Positions 58,701-64,000 of a stretch of 64,000 nucleotides of DNA are shown here, piece after piece. The DNA is from Betaproteobacteria bacterium Ga0077532 (lineage in GTDB: Bacteria > Pseudomonadota > Gammaproteobacteria > Burkholderiales > Ga0077523): positions 26,360 to 90,359 of the forward strand of contig LNEE01000006.1 in assembly GCA_001464895.1 (NCBI GenBank), in the 5' to 3' direction. Position numbers and translations under genes: made by a program. The notes under the pieces were generated by a model. That model had not been told where the DNA came from. It saw nothing but the letters and a program-made list of their open reading frames with translations, and did no database searches. Each line of letters begins with the position of its first letter. The first letter of the stretch is position 1.

Positions 58701-59415
58701 TCTTTGGCGGGGCCGGTTCATGCCAGAAGAGTTCCTCGGCCACATTTGGTTGCCAGTCGAGCAGCGGAATCTTGATGAGATCAGCGAGCAAGAGAATCGA
58801 GAAGCGACTGAGGAGTTTGGTCAGTTGAAACGTCGCTGGTACTTTGAACATCCGGAGGGACACCTCCTAGACTTCTCAGAGGCGAATGCTCGATTCGAGA
58901 AGTTGCAGGACACGCAGGCGCCCATGGCGATTCGCCTCGGGATGTTGATCAAGTTAATCAATGCCTGGTGGAACCGTTCTTCCGAGCCGAAGGACGACGC
59001 CTTGCGATTGTGGACGAAGTTGACTTATCAGCCGCGTGGACGAACGCTTGCCATGGTGTCGGGGCTTAACGTCAACCGCATGAGACTGCGGCTATATCGG
59101 CCGCAACTCGCGCCAGTACTGCGCCGTGCATTTGGACGGCAACCTGTCACCCACCTACTGCTTGCTTCTGCCGACGACCCTCGCTACGCCCGCTTGGTGG
59201 TCGATCCGGAACTGATCGACGGCTTGATTCACGGTGCATTTTCAGACGGACAGACCCCCACAGTTAGGCGGCTTATTCAGTTCAACGACGCACTATCACA
59301 GTATGGTGATCGTAGTCCTGATGTACGCACTATCGAGGTGCTCGATCCTCAGAGTGAGATGCGAGCCGCCGTGGTGGTCGATCTAGTCAATCGTCGTTAC
59401 GACTCTGCCAACTAA
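55756..59415 (+). CDS. DruA (DUF4338)-P-loop ATPase fusion protein, candidate anti-phage effector
   Basis: The 1219-aa protein joins two parts. The first 600 or so residues match DruA/DUF4338: GRNLFYLVRDAAQPNHPVIGISALG (about 220-245), PRDEMLGWT, VCGAIAPYNHLLGGKLVCLMMMSPKVVLDYKQRYG (about 420-455) and LVFLGTTSLYTDNSSQYNRVKVP (about 475-500). The second part is a P-loop ATPase: GNAGDGKT Walker A at 739-746 and a C-x2-C-x5-C motif (CASCPANREC, 876-885), reminiscent of DptF-type proteins. DruA is normally a separate protein of about 400 aa, so the fusion is unusual. Start GTG 55756 has no strong ribosome-binding site. The next gene starts eight bases after its stop. Confidence 0.82.
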   Translation: MQEILELTIARDAAAEEIAADDDWRLFRPDVGDDGASYGKLRSIAKLPHDESVSRLTEFAATLDVSSPQGLRARVAAMLLRDLLQIGWDVRITGHHIYVRPQSSRQPQERKEQIRKQLLYGRDNQLAEDSHKRFIYGVERPNRYSSCKPISDLIADGRRLHQQLIVIQSLPEAERIGALSSICRPYLQLVSDERDQFTNIRLIDIWRYFRHSWSMRYRSSPGRNLFYLVRDAAQPNHPVIGISALGNTVMQLTPRDEMLGWTIAGLLKRHRDGVVRNDELLSAFLHRLREDYEQVYRDDLPLIGVIEADANDETLSRLAVIEHDEARNREDTLRSDDDTYVPKKDELLTLEDLLAATTTPLFRSKRARALREVLRAYRIIASGTVVGIEGLASTEDGVWALSTVLKQLKKRHSATSMMEITVCGAIAPYNHLLGGKLVCLMMMSPKVVLDYKQRYGGTVSIIASKMAGRPIVKDPGLVFLGTTSLYTDNSSQYNRVKVPDGSMQGQVGELRYEKLGRTIGFGSPNLSADTERGLAAISVMASGYRNVNFVFGEGQSPKLRLLREGFAALGLNQSNLLQHGSPRIVYGVHLARNAVRVLLGVDDRPEYLLPLDNPEAETAIVTYWIKRWLASRLNHQPAMQKVAESVPLAERVSRLIPTRRDKDEMQRSLLFNVMGRNDKMSLDVREDDRIRFIRLLYRNETAFADHVLVGRLRELNIKTNLEDVVRKVVRAGGSIVITGNAGDGKTHAIRLMEKELKGADVVTDASELTYQEILQRWQAARDSKRPFCIAINEGPLVDLVRQYRVEHPWLESVREQLLKLVSYQPLEHEFDEDGEKFSATPGETVIIDLSHRQVLSEQLVGSMIEKLTDDSWYESCASCPANRECAVTYNRKMLRQERPKSRMTKLLTSAGRKGRKVTFREALAFLSYCLFSGKSCDELRQAGTSEEVRYYWNAFEGEGAVFELLDAGLDPIKQTNARIDEDLWRGRFMPEEFLGHIWLPVEQRNLDEISEQENREATEEFGQLKRRWYFEHPEGHLLDFSEANARFEKLQDTQAPMAIRLGMLIKLINAWWNRSSEPKDDALRLWTKLTYQPRGRTLAMVSGLNVNRMRLRLYRPQLAPVLRRAFGRQPVTHLLLASADDPRYARLVVDPELIDGLIHGAFSDGQTPTVRRLIQFNDALSQYGDRSPDVRTIEVLDPQSEMRAAVVVDLVNRRYDSAN

Positions 59416-59422
59416 GCATGCC

Positions 59423-60910
59423 ATGAGCCAAACACTCCGCAAGATTCTTAGTGATGAACTTCACGGACGGCACGGCTACCGCACCATGGAATCCAAGATT
59501 AAGCCCGTTCACATCGCCAACGCGTTAATGCGCGTTGAGCATCAGTGCGTTGGCCGGATGGGTGTCTTGGAGCAACTCTTTGTGGCCACGCACAAGAAAA
59601 ACAGCACCGAGCAGCGCGTTACTGCCGTGGAAGAGATGATCGCCTCTCAGAAGGAGCGGTGGGGAGCTCTCGGGCAAATAACGGACGTTCGTACGTCCCC
59701 GCTGATGACTAAGGTGTTGCCTCTCATTCGGACTTTGCTTGGTGCAGACGGGGCTGCATTCGGAAACTCGCCAGATATGTCCTCATTCTCCTCGCCGACT
59801 GCGCTTACGGTCACCGGCGATCCGTCGGACGATGGCGCAGGTGCATTCATACATCGACTCTGGGGAGGTAGAGGCGTCTATCGACAGGACATTCTTGGTC
59901 TCTTGGCAGAACTGACTGATCCAAACAAGAATGCGGCCGACATGGACGATCTGTCTGCGCTACTTTCTCCGCTGGTCGACAACATTCGCGAGAAGAAGGC
60001 GGCGGCCGACCCGGCCTCGGGCGATCTTTCGACAGGCTTTTCTCGAGTAGAACTCGAACTGCGCGCTGCCGCCGACCGCTTGGCGAACTACGAGCGAAAG
60101 CTCAAGCCGAACCCTATCGCGACGCTGCAGCGCATCGTTCTGTTGGCAAGCCTCTCGGTGTTCACGCACGCAGCGACACGGGCGCAAGAGCGAGGGGGGC
60201 TGGAACGTCGCTTCTTGTTGCTTGACGCTTCTGGCGACCATGATTCTGTTGTCGCTCAGGCTAGTACCTGGTGCGTTGCACAACTTATCAAGGACGCATC
60301 TGATTACCTTTGCATTGTAATTGGAGACTTGCTTGAGGAAGGGGTGCCTAACTGGCCGAGCGATCCCTTGGGTGCGATCAATGCCTTGTTGGAATCGCGT
60401 GGCCAGGCTCCTATCGACGGTCGCTCCAAACTGGCTCGTCGAATCCTCGAATCGATTGTCGATATCGACGACTTCGACGAAGTACGAAGGGAAGTGTGCG
60501 AGGAACTCATACGTGAGATAGAGGGCAATCAACGGCGCGGACTAGACGGCTACCTACGAATGCTAGGCATCCGTAGCGGATTTCTCTACCCGGTCCAGAA
60601 GAACCCCAACAAGCGCCTAAATCCATCCGACCGCACTCTTGAGGTGTTGGTGACGTCGACGATCGACATCGAGGCGCCACCGCTTGAGTATCGGGACTTC
60701 CTAGAGCAATTGAGTGAGCGCTGGTCAATAATTGTGGGAGGTCGAGTGGGGGATGCCGATTTGCTAGCGGGCGGCGGCGTGAGCGTCCCCGGAAGAGCGC
60801 TTCGCGACAATAGCGAACGATTCCTGGATCGCCTTGAGTCGTTGGGACTTGCAAGAAGACTTGCAGATAGCGTGGCGGTCGTGGGTCTCTTGGAGATGGC
60901 CCATGGCTAA
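59423..60910 (+). CDS. Uncharacterised second protein of the DruA-ATPase operon
   Basis: The 495-aa protein starts at ATG 59423, eight bases after the DruA-ATPase stop, and its end overlaps the next gene by eight bases, so the three genes are co-translated. It is mainly helical (MRVEHQCVGRMGVLEQLFVATHKKN, ELRAAADRLANYERKL) with a strand-rich C-terminal half (FLLLDASGDHDSVVAQASTWCVAQLIKDASDYLCIVIGDLLEEGVPNW). No motif I recognise. By position it would be the counterpart of DptG if the system is Dpt-like; that is inference. Confidence 0.7.
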   Translation: MSQTLRKILSDELHGRHGYRTMESKIKPVHIANALMRVEHQCVGRMGVLEQLFVATHKKNSTEQRVTAVEEMIASQKERWGALGQITDVRTSPLMTKVLPLIRTLLGADGAAFGNSPDMSSFSSPTALTVTGDPSDDGAGAFIHRLWGGRGVYRQDILGLLAELTDPNKNAADMDDLSALLSPLVDNIREKKAAADPASGDLSTGFSRVELELRAAADRLANYERKLKPNPIATLQRIVLLASLSVFTHAATRAQERGGLERRFLLLDASGDHDSVVAQASTWCVAQLIKDASDYLCIVIGDLLEEGVPNWPSDPLGAINALLESRGQAPIDGRSKLARRILESIVDIDDFDEVRREVCEELIREIEGNQRRGLDGYLRMLGIRSGFLYPVQKNPNKRLNPSDRTLEVLVTSTIDIEAPPLEYRDFLEQLSERWSIIVGGRVGDADLLAGGGVSVPGRALRDNSERFLDRLESLGLARRLADSVAVVGLLEMAHG

Positions 60911-63900
60911 CGATCTGAATGCGGCCATCCAGAGGAGGACCGCTCAGCTCATCCTCCTAGAGATTGAGGCTGCATATCTGCGCAATGAGTTTGGCGTCGT
61001 TGTCCAAGACATCGGTGCCGTCGATCGCGGGTATCTGGTTGCTCAGCTGGCAGATCTGTTTTCGAGTGCAAAGAAGCGTGTACGGGTCGCCCTCATTGGG
61101 GAATCGGCGGCCGTCGAGTCGTTTGCCGCGGCGTTTCCCAGGTACAAGGACTTCATCACCGCAGATGAGGAGGTGGTCGTCCAGTGGCGCAATCAGTTGC
61201 TGAAGACGATATTCGTAGTCGCCAATGGCCAACTGAATAAGCATGGCTCTCTTAAGGAGTTCTCTCGGCTTTCGGAGCAGCACCTCATTGCGAGAATGTG
61301 TGCCGAGGCTCGAGATAAGGCAGAGGTCCTGTGGCTCCGAACGCTATGGGATGCGTTGAGTTCTCCGCGGGGGCCTAGCCTCTCCTTGAAGTCGCTCGCA
61401 ACCTTCGCGCAAACGTTAGACCAATTCGACGCTTCCGAGCGATCTGTAAAGGCTTCTGCGTCGCTTTACGCGCTGGGACTCTTTCCCGATACGCATCTTG
61501 CAGAGGAGAGCACCGAGAGTCGAATCATCAAGCGTCTAAAGCAAAATGCGATTGTTTTGGCTCAGGTGTACAACGCGGCGCCGGAAGACTTGGACCGAAT
61601 GGCCAACTTCTGTCGCAGTTTGACCGGCCCGGACAAGGTCAAGTTCAACTCAATTCGTAAGCGAATTCGTAGAGTAAATCAGCGTAGTACCGATGATCTT
61701 GCGGGGATCGAACTTGCAGATGTGCAGACACTTTGGCGCGGCAAGATTGCAAGGAGCGACGACCGGGAAAATGGTGGAGGCGAACCAAGGGGCCCTGGAA
61801 AGGTAGCAGTGGAGTCCCTTGCTGCGGAGTTTCTGCTCGACGGGAAGACAGACAAACTTAAGGATCTTGCGGAAGCTGTTCACCAGTTGGCGGACCATGC
61901 GGAGGACGAGCAATTCTCCGGAGACGCCGAGTCTTTGGTGATTCCCGGCAACGATGGTAGCACTGGCGATGCTCTGCCCGTGGTCGACGTTAGTTCACCA
62001 ATCATTCAACTAGCCAAGTCTCGATCGACGGAGTCGGAGTGGGGCGGTGTGATCGATATTGAGTCCGACCGTTTGGAGGCACTGACGGAGGTCAGTTCAT
62101 TTAAGGCTTGGCAGCCCTTCAGTTTTGATGTGTTTCGTAGATTGCTTCTGCAGTTCACTGAAGCTGAACTCGCGCCCAGCACAGTAGTGGACTTGGCGGA
62201 CTCGCTAGCAGCTGCACGGCTCGATCTCTTGAAGCATTTGGGAGAACTGGCCACATCTCCTGTGACTGTTCTTGCCGGCCGAGAGGCGGTGTTGGCTGCT
62301 GCTGAGAGGTATCTGAATGGCTACGACCAACTTCTGAAGCAGGTAGAGGCGGCCTACTCTCAGATGTATGCGGACGCAGGCGATGAGGCTGAGACTCTCG
62401 TTCACTGGTTGCTCTCTATCGAGTTGTACGTCTATCGGCGCGAGGGGGACGTCACTGAGGTCTTGTTGTCACCGCTTCATCCGCTCAACCTGTGGCGTAG
62501 CGTAGCCATAGTCAAGGATCTCCAACTTCTCGGAGGGAAGTTGGGCCGATCAGAGCAGAAGACGCTGATCGCTGCTTCTGCCGAGGACTTGCAACTTCTC
62601 AATGTTCTGGTCTTGCCTCGCATTCCGGGCGTCGCGGAAAGCCCTTCACTGCTGGGGCAGGCGGGAACTGTCCATCACCTACCGCTTTTCAAGGAGTCGC
62701 CACGTGGCGTCTTGGAACCCGATGGAATTCACACGGTAGCGTATCTCTCATCACTCCTGGCGCAACTGCGGCCATTTGTCAGGTCTGGACTCCAAGTATT
62801 GTTTGTCAATGCACCGAGGCCAGGAAAGTTGCTCGAAGCAGTATTGAACGAGTTGGACTTCGACAATCCGTCGACCGAGGACTCCTTTTGGGGAGTTCAC
62901 TTTCGCTTTCGCTACACCTTGGCGGACACCAAGGGATGGAGTAGCGAGTTGGAAGAACTGGACGATCAATTGAAGGATCAACTGAAGGCGGGTCAAGATA
63001 GAGGATTAGTCAGTCTTTCCGTTCGGTCGGAACTGACGGGCTGGGGTGACCTCGTTCACGAGATGAAGAGTGTTCCTAGTCACCTCACCGTGGTTTTCGA
63101 TCCCTTTGAAGTTCGTACTACGTTGGTAGCGCGGGCAGGCTTGCATGATATGAGCCCGTGGATGCCAAGTTGCGAGTACCGTTACAACAAGCTCAAGAAG
63201 CAGATCGTCATCGTTCCGATTGCTGAGGAGCAAGTATTTGCGACCTATTTCTCGACAGCGAAGCTTGTGCATCGCGAACTGAAGCAGAGTACGGCTACTC
63301 ATCAGCCCCAGGTTGCGCAAGTTCGCTCTTGGCTTGATCAACTATCAGCGGCAAGTACTTGGACCGTGATTGCGGATCCGCACCGAGTTCTGATTCCGCG
63401 ACTCACAGATGCGGAGGTCATCGATCGTCGCACAGAGCGCGGGAGGCAGTTGACGACGTTCGGGCGCGATCTCAGTCCGTTCGTGAGAAAGCTCGACCGC
63501 CAGTTGCGAGGGACTCACTTTATCGCAGAGAACTCGACGCTTGAGGATCTCATTCGTGATCTAGTCGCGATGGAACCCAACGGCATCCTTGGCCTTGTGG
63601 GCGGAGATAAGGGCAAGCATGTGAAGGGTGCGTTGGGAAAGCTGATCGCAATGCGCTGGTACCGACGCATGGAACCGAGCGGCCTGTCGGTAAGTCTCGA
63701 TACGCAGAACGCGACGCGGTGGCTATCAGCGGGCGCGCTGTCGGGTGAACGTGCAGACCTTATTGGTATCCGTGAGGAGGGCGGGGAGCTCAGTATCGAT
63801 GTCATTGAGGTCAAGACGCATGATGAGGGTGTTCCCTATGTTGTCAGCAACGGAGTGGCGTCGGGGCATGCGGTTGACCAGATCCTCGCTACGTTGCACG

Positions 63901-63914
63901 CACTAGTACATTGA
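60903..63914 (+). CDS. Large protein with C-terminal PD-(D/E)XK nuclease-like motif, third gene of the operon
   Basis: The 1003-aa protein starts at ATG 60903 inside the end of the previous gene. The N-terminal and central parts are helical, including LLSPLHPLNLWRSVAIVKDLQ (about 523-543), a motif I associate with DptH-type proteins. The C-terminal domain has GALGKLIAMRWYRRM, then RADLIGI (Asp952) and IDVIEVKT (Glu969-x-Lys971): the D...ExK pattern of PD-(D/E)XK nucleases. No P-loop was seen, so if DptH-like, the translocase part is separate, perhaps in the next gene. The protein would supply the nuclease of the system. Confidence 0.75.
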   Translation: MANDLNAAIQRRTAQLILLEIEAAYLRNEFGVVVQDIGAVDRGYLVAQLADLFSSAKKRVRVALIGESAAVESFAAAFPRYKDFITADEEVVVQWRNQLLKTIFVVANGQLNKHGSLKEFSRLSEQHLIARMCAEARDKAEVLWLRTLWDALSSPRGPSLSLKSLATFAQTLDQFDASERSVKASASLYALGLFPDTHLAEESTESRIIKRLKQNAIVLAQVYNAAPEDLDRMANFCRSLTGPDKVKFNSIRKRIRRVNQRSTDDLAGIELADVQTLWRGKIARSDDRENGGGEPRGPGKVAVESLAAEFLLDGKTDKLKDLAEAVHQLADHAEDEQFSGDAESLVIPGNDGSTGDALPVVDVSSPIIQLAKSRSTESEWGGVIDIESDRLEALTEVSSFKAWQPFSFDVFRRLLLQFTEAELAPSTVVDLADSLAAARLDLLKHLGELATSPVTVLAGREAVLAAAERYLNGYDQLLKQVEAAYSQMYADAGDEAETLVHWLLSIELYVYRREGDVTEVLLSPLHPLNLWRSVAIVKDLQLLGGKLGRSEQKTLIAASAEDLQLLNVLVLPRIPGVAESPSLLGQAGTVHHLPLFKESPRGVLEPDGIHTVAYLSSLLAQLRPFVRSGLQVLFVNAPRPGKLLEAVLNELDFDNPSTEDSFWGVHFRFRYTLADTKGWSSELEELDDQLKDQLKAGQDRGLVSLSVRSELTGWGDLVHEMKSVPSHLTVVFDPFEVRTTLVARAGLHDMSPWMPSCEYRYNKLKKQIVIVPIAEEQVFATYFSTAKLVHRELKQSTATHQPQVAQVRSWLDQLSAASTWTVIADPHRVLIPRLTDAEVIDRRTERGRQLTTFGRDLSPFVRKLDRQLRGTHFIAENSTLEDLIRDLVAMEPNGILGLVGGDKGKHVKGALGKLIAMRWYRRMEPSGLSVSLDTQNATRWLSAGALSGERADLIGIREEGGELSIDVIEVKTHDEGVPYVVSNGVASGHAVDQILATLHALVH

Positions 63915-63944
63915 ACCAATGAATATGCACCCAGTCGAAGGTGC

Positions 63945-64000
63945 ATGAACAAAATGAATCTGAGTGCTTCCGAGCGGCAGGAACTGATGGCGATGCAACG
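63945..64000 (+). CDS. Start of a fourth gene of the operon, cut by the window edge
   Basis: An open frame starts at ATG 63945, 30 bases after the nuclease-like gene (MNKMNLSASERQELMAMQ...), and runs to the window end. Same strand, close spacing. Product cannot be told from 18 codons. A helicase or translocase would be expected if the operon is Druantia- or Dpt-like. Confidence 0.4.
   Translation, partial: MNKMNLSASERQELMAMQ

Overview
This window looks like a high-GC, motile betaproteobacterial chromosome carrying the left part of a large integrative and conjugative element (ICE). Evidence for the host: a flagellar fliD-fliS-fliT-fliK run, the gene order rimP-nusA-infB-rbfA-truB-rpsO-pnp, a tripartite tricarboxylate (TctAB) transporter, a ratA-rnfH pair next to smpB, and DUF4124 upstream of guaBA. 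The genus cannot be read from this sequence.

Core chromosome (1-31971). Flagellar export/filament genes (1-4369) converge on glnD-map (4326-7721, minus). Then comes the translation/transcription operon rimP to pnp (8197-17013), with a leader hairpin before rimP and a strong hairpin between rpsO and pnp. A metabolic block follows (17244-24420): L-lactate permease, a ThDP enzyme, and a minus-strand tctB-tctA-ggt operon interrupted by a 126-bp element with perfect 21-bp terminal inverted repeats. Next are a YciO/Sua5 protein, trpS, smpB, ratA-rnfH, two small exported proteins, guaB and guaA.

Integrative element (31972 to beyond the window). A P4-type integrase sits directly behind guaA, after five copies of TGACGGTAAAA-like sites. 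Behind it are two excisionase-like genes, an AbiEi/AbiEii pair flanked by GTTAGCA(G/C)TGCTAAC palindromes, a sigma-like protein, and a tightly overlapping SPI-7/PFGI-1-class maintenance operon (parA, parB, DUF2857, winged-helix protein, STY4528-like replication protein, PFL_4669 family, SSB, STY4534/DUF3577, radC, DUF932). The STY4528-like gene contains three 23-bp-period iterons plus an AT-rich tract, arranged like the lambda O-gene origin. Four genes of this module share a G/C-rich two-hairpin leader.

Cargo. From 47805 to 51693 on the minus strand there is an array of five small genes separated by attC-like sites, that is, integron cassettes with no integrase seen in the window. They encode zinc-ribbon, PIN, AbiTii, HEPN-like and DUF4238 proteins. 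Then come decayed phage tail genes and a second tyrosine recombinase. From 55.3 kb to the right edge, GC visibly drops and a three-gene (or longer) operon begins. Its first gene joins a DruA/DUF4338 domain to a P-loop ATPase with a C-x2-C-x5-C motif; the second is an unrecognised 495-aa protein; the third is a 1003-aa protein ending in a PD-(D/E)XK-like motif; a fourth ORF is cut by the window edge. This is the best candidate for an undescribed defence system, probably related to Druantia- or Dpt-type systems.
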